Below, one piece after another: positions 46,288-55,296 of a stretch of 64,000 nucleotides of DNA; the stretch's first letter is position 1; each line of letters opens with the position of its first letter. This DNA is from Paraburkholderia sp. LEh10 (GTDB lineage Bacteria; Pseudomonadota; Gammaproteobacteria; Burkholderiales; Burkholderiaceae): contig NZ_JAGIPX010000037.1 in assembly GCF_017814945.1 (NCBI RefSeq), forward strand, positions 22,138 through 86,137, in the 5' to 3' direction. The notes beneath the pieces were generated by a model. The model ran no database searches and was not told the origin of the DNA. It was given only the letters and a program-made list of their open reading frames with translations. The position numbers and the translations under genes were made by a program.

Positions 46288-47290
46288 ATTTTGTCTCCAG
46301 AACCATGTCTGAAACCCGAAGGTTTCGTTTATCTACTTTGCACTCCTGTTTTTACTTTTTTCATGTTTTTATTCGCTTCCCGATTCCCAGGTGTCTTGCG
46401 ACGGATTCGTGAGTTTTCTTCGAGCGAATCACAATGACTTTCGAGCGTTCGAAGCAGCCCGGGCGAGTCGCAATTTCGGACGCAATGACTTTTCGGATCG
46501 ACTGTTCAGAAGTTCCGGTTGCTAGAACTAACGACGTCATACTGGGTCGAGTCATCCGGGCTTGCTTGCCCCCGGAACAGACTGATTGAACATCGCCGTA
46601 TAGCTTTTGCGTGTTTCACGCGATTAGCTTCAGCCACCCGCTTCGTCATCACTTCGCTGCCATGAACTGAGCCGCCACCCGGCGTCACCCTGTTTCGCCA
46701 TGGTCTGGACTTGACCGTACGTCGAGCAATACAAAACCAGTACCTTTGCCATGAATATTGGACGGTTGACAGCCACCCGACGAACTCGACATTGCTAAGG
46801 AACGCAATTCAATATGCACGACCGTTTTTTGCACGCCAGACTTTGAGCGCCTGGCTTCGATCCGTCGCACCCCTGCTCTGCTAAATCTTGTCTTCACGGC
46901 AGATTACGAAGCGGCGCCCTCAATAGCAACGACCCGAGGTTCGCAAATTGCGAACCTCGGGTGCAAAAAATTCCCCCTAGGGAAAGCACTTGAGGGACGA
47001 CCCGAGAGTGGCCGCCGCGCGTCAGAATCGATACCGTGGCATCCAGTACTTGCAGTTTGGGATGGAAGCACTGACCCGATAACACCGGAAATTGCCTGAA
47101 CGGAGCTGGCACATCAGCGCATCTGTGATGAGGAGGTTCAGCAGGCGTGTGCGAGCGGACGACGGCGAGATCACCGATGACCCGCACGCAGTACGCGTGT
47201 CATTGCGGCGCCTCCGCTTGCCGACGGTACGTGCTCGTTTAGGTCTGCGCATCACGCGACAGTACTTCCCCGCTGCAAGCAGGTGGTTGT
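46288..47290. other. Long intergenic region with a perfect inverted repeat
   Basis: No credible gene. Its most striking content is the perfect inverted repeat at 46933-46961. The right end leads into an IS91-type transposase remnant. Confidence 0.5.
46933..46961. repeat. Perfect 14-bp inverted repeat with one-base centre
   Basis: Arms CCCGAGGTTCGCAA and TTGCGAACCTCGGG around a single A. Six adenines follow on the + strand, which is the wrong orientation for an intrinsic terminator. A protein-binding or recombination site is possible. Confidence 0.7.
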
Positions 47291-47296
47291 TACCAT

Positions 47297-47600
47297 GGCC
47301 GACGAGTTCGCGCGCCCCTTCCTGCTGCATGTCCTGCTGACGGCTTCAGCGTATCCGCCATTACGAGTGGCTTGCCAACCGCCGCCGGGCAGCCCGATTC
47401 GCCGGCCTGTCGCGAGCTACTCGGCGCCACTGCCTCCGCCACCACGCAGCGCGCCGTCGACGAAGATTATCGTGACCACTACCTGTGCATCATCGGGCAA
47501 TCGCTGCGCGACTGCCCGGTGTGCCGCGAGGGGCACATGGTGCGCATTGAATGCGGCGGTGTACGCGGCATCCTGGCGACGGGGGCTGCTTGGACAGGTT
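47297..47600 (+). mobile_element. IS91-family transposase C-terminal remnant (frameshifted)
   Basis: Three frames must be stitched to read DEFARPFLLHVLL, then LQRIRHYEWLANRRRAARF, then CRELLGATASA and QSLRDCPVCREGHMVRIE. This series (RIRHYGLLANRRR followed by a zinc-finger-like CPxC) is the C-terminus of IS91-type transposases. At least two frameshifts make it dead. Confidence 0.75.
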
Positions 47601-47856
47601 TTTTGCCAAGGTATTGCTAGGCACGGCGCCAAGCCTCTCTCTTTTGATTTTATTGAGGCAGCAGCCCTTGCATTACGCCACCTGTCATGTGGTCAGATGT
47701 CTTTACGAGCGCAAGAAGGCCAGCCGTCCAGGTCGAAATTGCATTCTCGGTGTCACGCATTCTCAGCGTCACGCACTAATGGCGCCCCCTGAAGGAGCCG
47801 GCTTTTCCGTTACCGGTCCCTTCAGTCGTCCGGAACGCGACAGGCTGCGTTTGTCA

Positions 47857-48288
47857 CTATCGTGACAGCCACGGATAGCGCGCTGTGTCCGCGTCTTCAT
47901 AGTCAGGATCGAGATAGATGAAGCATCGCTGGATCCTGAATTCGCGGATCTCGAAGACGTCGCACCAGCGCCCCGCGTGGGACACGCCGGCGCGCCAGTC
48001 GACCCCGCCTTTGCTCGTTCCATAACTCGTGCCCTCGACGACCACCGTGTCGCCCTGCTGGATCACGTTGACATAGGCAAGATCGTGCTTGAATTTCGAC
48101 ACGATTGACCCGAGGTCCGCAAAAAGCTTCTCGAAAGATGCGCGGCCCGATGCGATGCCCCACTTCGGAAAGTAGACTTCCGCGTGGTCGTCGAAGAGAT
48201 CGAAGAACGGTGCGCCGCGGTCCAGCCGACGCAGGTATTCGAGTGCGATGGTCTTGCGTTGCTCATCGGTCATTGTTGCGGTTTCCAT
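47857..48288 (-). CDS. SnoaL-like/NTF2-fold protein (2)
   Basis: A 143-residue NTF2-fold protein starting at 48288 with a GGAG site. It is a paralogue of the protein at 34023-34445, sharing FPKWGIASG, VVVEGTSYGTSKGG (compare AAEGTTEGTSSDN) and IYLDPDYEDADTAR. The family includes ketosteroid isomerases, bile-acid dehydratases and polyketide cyclases. The gene is 21 bp downstream of a periplasmic cytochrome c and next to a KstD-like flavoprotein, so the three probably form one operon. A lyase or isomerase acting on the flavoprotein product is a reasonable guess. Confidence 0.82.
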   Translation of the reverse strand: METATMTDEQRKTIALEYLRRLDRGAPFFDLFDDHAEVYFPKWGIASGRASFEKLFADLGSIVSKFKHDLAYVNVIQQGDTVVVEGTSYGTSKGGVDWRAGVSHAGRWCDVFEIREFRIQRCFIYLDPDYEDADTARYPWLSR

Positions 48289-48309
48289 GTTCCGTCTCCG
48301 TGATAGATT

Positions 48310-48705
48310 TCAGTGAAGCGTGCTCAGATACGCGATGATCTTCCGCCGACGCGCCTCATCGCCTTCGAAGTAAGTCATCGCATTCCCCGGCGCGACCGTC
48401 TGCGTATCCGACAGCCATGCGTCGAGTAGCTTTTCATCCCACACCTTACCCGAGGCTCCCGCCTTCATGCCCGCCGAGTAATTGAATCCGGGCTGCGCAG
48501 CCATCGGCCTGCCGACGATGCCGAATAGGTTCGGCCCCTGCCCGTTCGGCTCATTCTTGCCGAACGTGTGGCACACGGCGCAATTATTGGTCGCAAGCTT
48601 CTTGCCCAACGCGACGATATCTGCAGCCTCTTGAGCGTGAAGTGCCGCGCTCGCGAGGGCGCACGATATCCAGATTCCCATCGATAGAGTGCTCATGCGT
48701 TTCAT
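48310..48705 (-). CDS. Periplasmic class I cytochrome c
   Basis: A 131-residue cytochrome c. The start at 48705 (MKRMSTLSMGIWISCALAS) has a GGGAGG site. The signal peptide ends near LHAQ. The heme motif is C42-A-V-C45-H46 and the axial methionine is probably M110 in PGNAMTYFEG. GRPMAAQPGFNYSAGMK is typical of cytochrome c2/c550. It begins 11 bp after the Tat-exported flavoprotein stop, so it likely takes electrons from that enzyme in the periplasm and passes them to the respiratory chain. Confidence 0.9.
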   Translation of the reverse strand: MKRMSTLSMGIWISCALASAALHAQEAADIVALGKKLATNNCAVCHTFGKNEPNGQGPNLFGIVGRPMAAQPGFNYSAGMKAGASGKVWDEKLLDAWLSDTQTVAPGNAMTYFEGDEARRRKIIAYLSTLH

Positions 48706-48716
48706 GGTGCCTCCCG

Positions 48717-50450
48717 TCATGCGCGTGAAGAGTTCTCTGCATGTGCCGCATTTGCCGCGCGATACGCAAACGCGATGATGGGTCCGAGCGTGCCGCCGCC
48801 CGCCCAATACGCGCGCGCCGATGCTGACGCCACGCAATTGCCCACGCCATACAGGCCTTTGATGGGTGCATCGCGCACGTCGAGCACCTGGCCGTGCGAA
48901 TTGGTCTTCGGACCGCCCTTGGTATCGAGATTGCCGGCGACGATCAGCGCGGCGTAGTAGGGCCCCTTCGCGCTGAGCGGGTACATCGTTTCGTTTTTCT
49001 GATCGGCTTTCTTCTGGACCGGTCCGTTGAAGAGCTTTTCGACCACGCGTTCGCCGCGATGGAAGTCGGCATCTTTACCCGCTTTCGCAAAACCGTTGAA
49101 ACGCTTGATGGTCGCATCGAGGTTCTGTACGAATTCGTCGCTCAGTTGCATGCCTCCGAGGACCCCCGCATGTTTCGCCAGCCGTTCGCGAATTGCATCC
49201 GCCAGTTCCTGTAGCGTATTACCGCGCAATACGTGCCGGTCGTTGGAGCCGGGCGGCACGATCGGACTGCCATAGTCGTCGCTCGCGCAGTGGTCCTGCG
49301 CCTGCTGATCCCAAATCGAGATCAGCGCGAGATTCGGATACTCGCCTTTCGAACCGTCCCACTGGGAAAACGTCGCGCAGACCTCGTTGTAAGCCAGTTT
49401 CTCGTTGACAACCCGCTTGCCATATCGGTTTACGTACAGCATCGAGTCACCCGTCGGTGTGAAGATGCCGGAAAGCGATCCGTCCTTTGCGATCGCCTTG
49501 TCGAGCGAGATCGGCGCCATCCACGAGTAGTTCATGTTGCGTAACTGCACATCGAAGTCGCTCGAAATGCGTACGAAGTCGCCTTCGTTGGTGACGGCGG
49601 CGCATCCGCCATACACCGCTCCATGCAGGAAATTCCTGCGCAGTTCCGGATCATGCGTAAAGCCGCCCGTCGCAAACACCACGGCTTTTTTCGCACGTGC
49701 GCGAAAAACCGTACCCTCCTCGGTGAACGCTTCGACGCCCGTCACCGCGCCGTTCGCATCGACGAGCACCTTCTGCACGCGATAACCCGTTCGGATATCC
49801 ACACCATCTCGTCGCGCCGCCGCGCTCATCGTGCGGATCGCCACGCGCCCGCCATCGGACATGCTGGGCAAGCCGTCTTTAGGAAATAGGACGCGGCCTC
49901 GCGGAGCCTTGTTTTCCGGCAGCTCGGCCCAGTAATCGGGCACGTCCCCTTCGTGCCGATACGGCAATGCGCCTTTCGCCGCCAGCAGTTCCGCAGCCGG
50001 CGATGCACTGTCGTAGATCGCTTCGCACATCTCGTACTCCCAGTCCGAGAGTCCGAGCTTCGGCAGCGAAGGGTCGTATTGCTCTGGTCTCGAAAGACGC
50101 GCGACGTAGCGCATATAGTCGTCTTTCGGATCGGCGATGCCGGCGCGCCGCATTGGCTCGTTGTTGGGCACCCAGTACCAGAAGGCCGCTTTCGCCGCCG
50201 TGCCGCCGACGCTGCCCGCCTTCTCGAGAATCGCCACGCGGTTACCGAGCCAGCGGGAGAAAAGTGCACAGGGCAAGCCGCCGCCTCCACCGCCGCACAC
50301 GACGATGTCGTATTCCGCGTCGAATTTCAGTTGATCTGCGGCCTTGGCGGAAAGCGTCACAGCACCGAATGCCGCGGCCGCAGTACCCGCGCCTGCAGCC
50401 TTGATGAAATTGCGCCGCGAGGTGGCAGGCGTGCGAATTTCGTCATTCAT
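48717..50450 (-). CDS. Tat-exported KstD-like FAD-binding dehydrogenase
   Basis: A 577-residue FAD_binding_2 (fumarate reductase / 3-ketosteroid-delta1-dehydrogenase) family flavoprotein. The start at 50450 has a GGAGA site. The N-terminus carries a twin-arginine signal, TSRRNFIKAAGAGTAAAAFG. The dinucleotide motif is DIVVCGGGGGGLPCALF, followed by EKAGSVGGTAAKAAFWYWVP, very like KstD enzymes. The C-terminus has AYWAGGGTLGPIIAFAYRA, with the Tyr-x3-Gly spacing used by KstD for substrate activation. With an exported cytochrome c immediately downstream, it would dehydrogenate a ring substrate in the periplasm, unlike the usual cytoplasmic KstD. Substrate is unproven. Confidence 0.88.
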   Translation of the reverse strand: MNDEIRTPATSRRNFIKAAGAGTAAAAFGAVTLSAKAADQLKFDAEYDIVVCGGGGGGLPCALFSRWLGNRVAILEKAGSVGGTAAKAAFWYWVPNNEPMRRAGIADPKDDYMRYVARLSRPEQYDPSLPKLGLSDWEYEMCEAIYDSASPAAELLAAKGALPYRHEGDVPDYWAELPENKAPRGRVLFPKDGLPSMSDGGRVAIRTMSAAARRDGVDIRTGYRVQKVLVDANGAVTGVEAFTEEGTVFRARAKKAVVFATGGFTHDPELRRNFLHGAVYGGCAAVTNEGDFVRISSDFDVQLRNMNYSWMAPISLDKAIAKDGSLSGIFTPTGDSMLYVNRYGKRVVNEKLAYNEVCATFSQWDGSKGEYPNLALISIWDQQAQDHCASDDYGSPIVPPGSNDRHVLRGNTLQELADAIRERLAKHAGVLGGMQLSDEFVQNLDATIKRFNGFAKAGKDADFHRGERVVEKLFNGPVQKKADQKNETMYPLSAKGPYYAALIVAGNLDTKGGPKTNSHGQVLDVRDAPIKGLYGVGNCVASASARAYWAGGGTLGPIIAFAYRAANAAHAENSSRA

Positions 50451-50827
50451 GTTTTGTCTCCGATGTGATAGTTTTCGATCGATGGATGCGGTCATGCGCT
50501 TGCGAGTAGTGCCTTGTTTCGCCGATGCTGAAAGCGCTTACGCGCCAACGGTGCTCTCATCGTCGTCTCCGTGTTGGTGTCGTGTACTGTCAGGCATGGA
50601 GTGCACCATACGTCGACTTGATCGCCGCGTCTTTCAGGTTTCGCGGTTTACAGATTCGGGGCAGGAGCGGACATAGAGGGTCATTACTAAGGTGAAAATC
50701 GCGGACGCCGCGTTCGCAAATGGCGAACTGTCGATACGCGATCGCGCCAGCGCGCCGCTCTATACTCAAACAAAGTCATAAATATCAAGCCCGCACGCGT
50801 GCGCGGTTGACGGATACGGAGACAACC

Positions 50828-51685
50828 ATGACAGCAACGGCTCAGCAACCAGCTGCCAGACTTACCGACGCGTTCAGCACAGTACCCGGCGTGCCCGGGC
50901 TCGAATACTGCATCTCGGGCGCGCAGCCATATACATTCGATGTGGACAACACGTCGGATACGATCTGTCTGCTGCTCGGCACGATTGTTTCGAAGACGCG
51001 TTACGACGACGGGCCTGCGCTTGCGCTCACCTTTCGCGCGGAAACGGCGGCCTTTCATCCACGTGGCGGAAGAATGCATATCGAGGCGCAACAAGTCTCC
51101 TTGGGCTTCGTTGCGTTTCGCTATGCGGACGAATTCAAGCGCAACATGAGCGGGGTGCACGTGGATGCGTTGAGAAGCATCGGAAACCGCGACAATCTCG
51201 GCGCCGATGCGATACGTCACCTGGTGCGCTACGCACGGCTGAAGACGTCGTCGAATGCGGCGCTACCTGTCGATCCGTGGGAAATCCAGTGTCTTGCGGC
51301 GCTCTCGTGGGTCGAAACGACGCGGCAACTGGACGCCATCAAAGACAATCTTCGACCAACGCTGTCGAGCGTCGAGTTCGGTCGGCTCGAACAATATGTG
51401 GAAGAGAACCTCGAGTGCGCGCTGAGTTGCGCGCAAATCGCGGCGACACTCGATCTCCCTGTGCGCGTCATCTCCGATGGCGTGAAGGCACGGACAGGTT
51501 ATTCGCTTTATCGCTTCGTGGTGGAAAAGCGCCTGAGCGCCGCAGCCCACTTGCTGCGCGCGACGGACACACCGCTTTCCGACGTGTCAGCCGCGTGTGG
51601 CTTCTCATCGCAGCAGCACATGACGGCGCTTTTTTCCGAACGCATGGGCACGACGCCGTTGCGTTACAGGAAGAATGGAAGTTGA
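50828..51685 (+). CDS. AraC-family transcriptional regulator (1)
   Basis: A 285-residue regulator starting at 50828 (MTATAQQPAARLTDAF) with GGAGA upstream. The C-terminal AraC HTH pair is clear: YVEENLECALSCAQIAATL, then KRLSAAAHLLRATDTPLSDV and ACGFSSQQHMTALFSERMG. The N-terminal ligand domain is not from a family I can name. It is divergent from the flavoprotein/cytochrome/SnoaL operon, so it is the obvious candidate regulator of that operon. Confidence 0.9.
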   Translation: MTATAQQPAARLTDAFSTVPGVPGLEYCISGAQPYTFDVDNTSDTICLLLGTIVSKTRYDDGPALALTFRAETAAFHPRGGRMHIEAQQVSLGFVAFRYADEFKRNMSGVHVDALRSIGNRDNLGADAIRHLVRYARLKTSSNAALPVDPWEIQCLAALSWVETTRQLDAIKDNLRPTLSSVEFGRLEQYVEENLECALSCAQIAATLDLPVRVISDGVKARTGYSLYRFVVEKRLSAAAHLLRATDTPLSDVSAACGFSSQQHMTALFSERMGTTPLRYRKNGS

Positions 51686-51739
51686 CATGCAACGGATGGA
51701 CGCCAGGTTGTCGAAGTAATTACAGTGAGACGCCGACAG

Positions 51740-52238
51740 CCGTATGGCCTGCTCCACACAAGAAAGCCGTCGGTCGGAGTTGGCGGATGGATGAAACGTA
51801 TATCAAGGTCCGAGGCCAGTGGAAATATTTGTATCGCGCAGTCGACAAGGAGGGTAACACGGTGGATTTTCTACTGCTGCCCATCGTGACAAGGCCGCGG
51901 CGCGGCGCTACTTCGAAAAGTCAATCGAGCAAAACGGCGAACCCGAGACGGTGACAATCGATAAAAGCGGTGCGAACCTGGCCGCGCTGGATGCTCTCAA
52001 CGCGGAACGGGAAACACCGATCAAGATTCGCCAGAACAAGTATCTGAGCAATGTCGTCGAGCAGGATCATCGGGCGATCAAGCGACGCACGCGGGCTATG
52101 CTCGGCTTCAAGAATTTTCGTTGCGCCCGGATCCTGTTGAGCGGCATCGAGCTCATGCACATGATCGCCAAGGGCCAAATGCATGACCGTGGCATCGGAT
52201 ACACTCACGCCCAGCAGTTTTACTCACTGGCAACATAA
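51740..52238 (+). mobile_element. IS6-family transposase remnant (left of the oxidase cassette)
   Basis: The DDE core reads GRSWRMDETYIKVRGQWKYL and YRAVDKEGNTVDFLL. A single-base shift near 51885 moves the frame to HRDKAAARRYFEKS and then to TIDKSGANLAALDALN. The rest is intact to the family C-terminus (EQDHRAIKRRTRAMLGFKNF and LMHMIAKGQM). The N-terminal DNA-binding part is missing, so it is inactive. Confidence 0.85.
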
Positions 52239-52293
52239 GCAATCCAACTTATACTGCCGTTTGTTCGCCATCTTGCCCTTACCGTGACAAAAC

Positions 52294-53745
52294 CTATTTG
52301 ACAGACACGCCGAGTCTCACGACGCGGCCAACCGACGGAACGCCACTGCTGTTGACGAGAAAGAGCAGGTAATGCCCCGGAGGTGCGATATTGCCGCTTG
52401 CCGGTGCCGTAATATCGAGCGTGCCAGCGGTTGCCCCACGCCTGAAGGTCAACGTGTTGAGGCGCTGATTTTCGTTAAAGGCATGGGTTACGGACGTGAT
52501 GCGAATAAGCGTTACCTTGGAGATACTCGACGCATTAGTACTCTGGACGGAGAACGTCTGGCCGTAACTGATGCTGGATGTCACTGCCGATAGCGCTGGC
52601 CGTGCTCCTTTGAACAGGTAGGGAGGCGAAAATGCTTCCGGCACCAGTTGGCCGTTTCCACCGGTACTGAGCACCCGACCATCAGGCAAAAGCACGGCCG
52701 CCGAGTGATAGATCCGCGGAATAGCTGCGCTGCTTGTTGCCAGCGTTGTCCAACGTTCTGTCACGGGATTCCAGAGTTCGGCCGAGTAGACGGCGTGTGT
52801 CGCGTCGTTGAAACCGGGGCCGGATGTACCGCCCGTCACCAGGACGTTCCCGTCCGGCAGCAAGGTCGCATTCACCTGGCGCCGCGCAACGCTCATGGGT
52901 GCTACGGAACGCCATGCGGGCGACGGCTGGTTCAAGTCGATGACTTCCGCCGACTTGGTCGGCGGATCTCCGCCACCGAGGACCAGGACCTTGCCGTCGT
53001 ACATCACAGCAGATCCGTAGGTCCGATTTCCGAACGTACGCGTTGTGAGCCGTGTCCATGATCCGGCGCCAGAAGTATCCAGGTAGCGGGTGATGGCGGT
53101 GGGGCCGACATTGATGACCTTTCCGTTCGGCGCGAGAAACATCATCGGGTAGAGATCCAAACCAAGCTGTGCGCTTGTCAGATTTCGCCACGTATTCGTT
53201 CCGGCCCGATAAACCTGCGGAAGCGTGTTGTTGGCATAGCTGGTACTCATGGTTCCCGAAACGACGAGTGCATCGCCATTCGCAAGTGTCGTCACTGTCG
53301 GATACCAGCGTCCGGCATTCATGCTGGGTGCGGCGGACCAAGAGTTCGTGGCCGGATTATAAAGACTGGCATATCGAACGCCGTCGCCGTTCGCGCTTGT
53401 ATTGATTCCGTTGTGTCCGCCAGCGACAAACAGTCGCCCGTCCGCGAGAAACGCATGACCCGAGCAAAAAGCGTTATAGCTTAACGGTGCTAATGTCGTC
53501 AGATTTTGAGTTGCAGGGTCCCACAGCCGGGGATCGTTACCAACATTCGTACCATCGCCGCTCCATATCATGACCTTGCCGTTAGGCAGCAGATGATTAT
53601 GGACGGGGTAGAAAGGCAGACTGATGAGTGACTGCCATTGGCCAATCTGACCTGGCGTTTGCGCGCTCGCTGGGAGGACAATTAACGTGGTCAGCGCGCT
53701 CAGCAGGCACGACAGTGCGCGAACAAAAGGTCTGTCGGTTTCCAT
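52294..53745 (-). CDS. Secreted copper radical oxidase (galactose/glyoxal oxidase-like)
   Basis: A 483-residue secreted kelch-propeller protein with a C-terminal DUF1929 (PF09118) domain. The signal peptide ends near PASAQ. The full copper-radical active site is present: C94 (YNAFCSGH) and Y148 (GRWYPT) for the thioether-linked tyrosine, Y346-H347 (RIYHSA) and H421 (VTHAFN) as copper ligands. The kelch repeats read LPDGNVLVTGG, LADGRLFVAGG and YDGKVLVLGG. Such AA5 enzymes oxidise aldehydes or primary alcohols with O2 to give H2O2, as in GlxA of Streptomyces. The HAF-repeat gene lies upstream with a nine-base gap, so they form an operon. Both flanks hold IS6 remnants. Confidence 0.88.
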   Translation of the reverse strand: METDRPFVRALSCLLSALTTLIVLPASAQTPGQIGQWQSLISLPFYPVHNHLLPNGKVMIWSGDGTNVGNDPRLWDPATQNLTTLAPLSYNAFCSGHAFLADGRLFVAGGHNGINTSANGDGVRYASLYNPATNSWSAAPSMNAGRWYPTVTTLANGDALVVSGTMSTSYANNTLPQVYRAGTNTWRNLTSAQLGLDLYPMMFLAPNGKVINVGPTAITRYLDTSGAGSWTRLTTRTFGNRTYGSAVMYDGKVLVLGGGDPPTKSAEVIDLNQPSPAWRSVAPMSVARRQVNATLLPDGNVLVTGGTSGPGFNDATHAVYSAELWNPVTERWTTLATSSAAIPRIYHSAAVLLPDGRVLSTGGNGQLVPEAFSPPYLFKGARPALSAVTSSISYGQTFSVQSTNASSISKVTLIRITSVTHAFNENQRLNTLTFRRGATAGTLDITAPASGNIAPPGHYLLFLVNSSGVPSVGRVVRLGVSVK

Positions 53746-53754
53746 GATTTACGC

Positions 53755-54837
53755 TCACGGCTTAAGGAGAAATACCCGAATGGGCGCCTCGTGCTCCTCA
53801 TGTGCATCGCCAGTAGCTTCATGTCCAATGGCAACGATCATGCCAGACTGATTGATTCCGACAGCCGCTGTTAATACAAGCGCAGATGGACCAATAAGAC
53901 TGTTTAGATCCTGAAGCCCGTTAGCTGGTGTCCAGAGGAATGCACGGTTACCCGAATTGCTCCCTGATGTTCCGACAATGTTGCCTCGCGCATTGATGCC
54001 AAGGGCTTGGCTAAACTTGCCGCCCGGCAGCGTCCCAAGATCAATGATCCCACCGCCCGACAGCCACAGCGTTGCGCGGCGTGCTCCGCTCGCATCTTCA
54101 GAAAACCCCACGACGTTACCCGATGCGCTTATTCCAGTTGGCTCACTCATCATGTAATTTGAAAGTACGCCCAGTTCTTGGGGAGTGCCCGCTTTTGGCC
54201 AGAGAATGGCACGTCGACCGGCTCCGTTATCCACGACGCCAACCACGTCGCTCCGGTCATTCAGGGCTAATGCCCTCACGGTAACACCTGAGCCGCCTGC
54301 CAATGCAGTGACTGCCCCGTTCGCCGCCCAGATGACGGCGCGCTCTCCATCAGGACCGCTCGAATATCCAGCCGCCTGGCCGCTATTGTTTATCGCGAAT
54401 GCGGTGCTGGCGGTGTCGCCTGCCAGTGGCGGTAGTTCTTGCGTGCTTCCTGCTGCCGTCGTCACGAATCCACGCACGGCGATCGCCGTGTTAGATCCTC
54501 CGACAACACTGCCGGCATCGTTGATGCCGAACGTGATCGTGTAGTCACTGTTGGCCAGCCCGCCGATGACTCGCACCGCACGATTAGCGAAAACAAGCCC
54601 TCGGGGCCTGCCGTCGCGTTCAGTGCCTGTGACAGGAACGCCTCCACCGACAGCGGCACCCGTCACATTTGGACCATGCACGGTTGCGGGATGCCCTTGT
54701 AAAAGGGTGGCGATGTCAATGACCGTGTAGGTGGCCGCCCACGCTTTACCACCGGCAAGCAGGAGAGATAAAAGGAACAGTGCGCCGGCGAGCTTCGGTG
54801 CCAGGCGCGGGAGGAAAAGACGTTCATGCTCGTTCAT
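53755..54837 (-). CDS. HAF-repeat secreted protein
   Basis: A 360-residue secreted protein with a signal peptide (LAGALFLLSLLLAGGKAWA). It contains about six HAF-type repeats, recognisable as AFAINNSGQAAGYSS, ALALNDRSDVVGVVD, PTGISASGNVVGFSE and ALGINARGNIVGTSG. HAF repeats are extracellular beta-propeller-like repeats of unknown function. It is the first gene of a two-gene operon with the copper radical oxidase and may help anchor or fold it. The C-terminus has a His/Glu-rich stretch (GDAHEEHEAPIRV) that might bind metal. Confidence 0.8.
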   Translation of the reverse strand: MNEHERLFLPRLAPKLAGALFLLSLLLAGGKAWAATYTVIDIATLLQGHPATVHGPNVTGAAVGGGVPVTGTERDGRPRGLVFANRAVRVIGGLANSDYTITFGINDAGSVVGGSNTAIAVRGFVTTAAGSTQELPPLAGDTASTAFAINNSGQAAGYSSGPDGERAVIWAANGAVTALAGGSGVTVRALALNDRSDVVGVVDNGAGRRAILWPKAGTPQELGVLSNYMMSEPTGISASGNVVGFSEDASGARRATLWLSGGGIIDLGTLPGGKFSQALGINARGNIVGTSGSNSGNRAFLWTPANGLQDLNSLIGPSALVLTAAVGINQSGMIVAIGHEATGDAHEEHEAPIRVFLLKP

Positions 54838-55296
54838 GACTTCCTCGGTATCGACACGAGGTTTTCCGCGAATCGTAATAAAGCCTTCGTCTTCGGAAAA
54901 TGTCGGCGTTCAGCGTAACGACGATGCTGGAAACGAGTAATTTGAGGTTCCGAACGGGGATTAAGGTGGCTTGCGAATTAGACGGTCAACTCACTACCGT
55001 TCGTCCCACACTGTCGGCGTCAGTCTGCATATTTAGTTAAATATTCGTCACATCCTTTGACACCGAAGACAGCCCGCGGGTTCCAAAGAACACGCGGGCT
55101 TCTGACGTGTGCTCGATTGCAGTGTCGCCATTCTTCGCAATTATACGAATCGGGTGGAGGCTCAATAGAAACTGAGCGTTGAGGCGATTAAACGCGGAAG
55201 CCTGGTCGCAGCATCAGGGTCTGCGCCCCGGATGGATCTGTTGCAGTAAGGCGCTCCGCTATGATGTGCGGAACGACACGAACAGTTGAAAGCTCG
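54838..55296. other. Promoter region and IS6 left flank
   Basis: No gene recognised. It contains the presumed promoter of the HAF/oxidase operon and, at its right end, the 5' flank of an IS6-family remnant. Confidence 0.5.

Noticed and set aside
46933..46961. The perfect hairpin as an intrinsic terminator
   Set aside because: The loop would be one base and there is no T-run after the stem in either direction.
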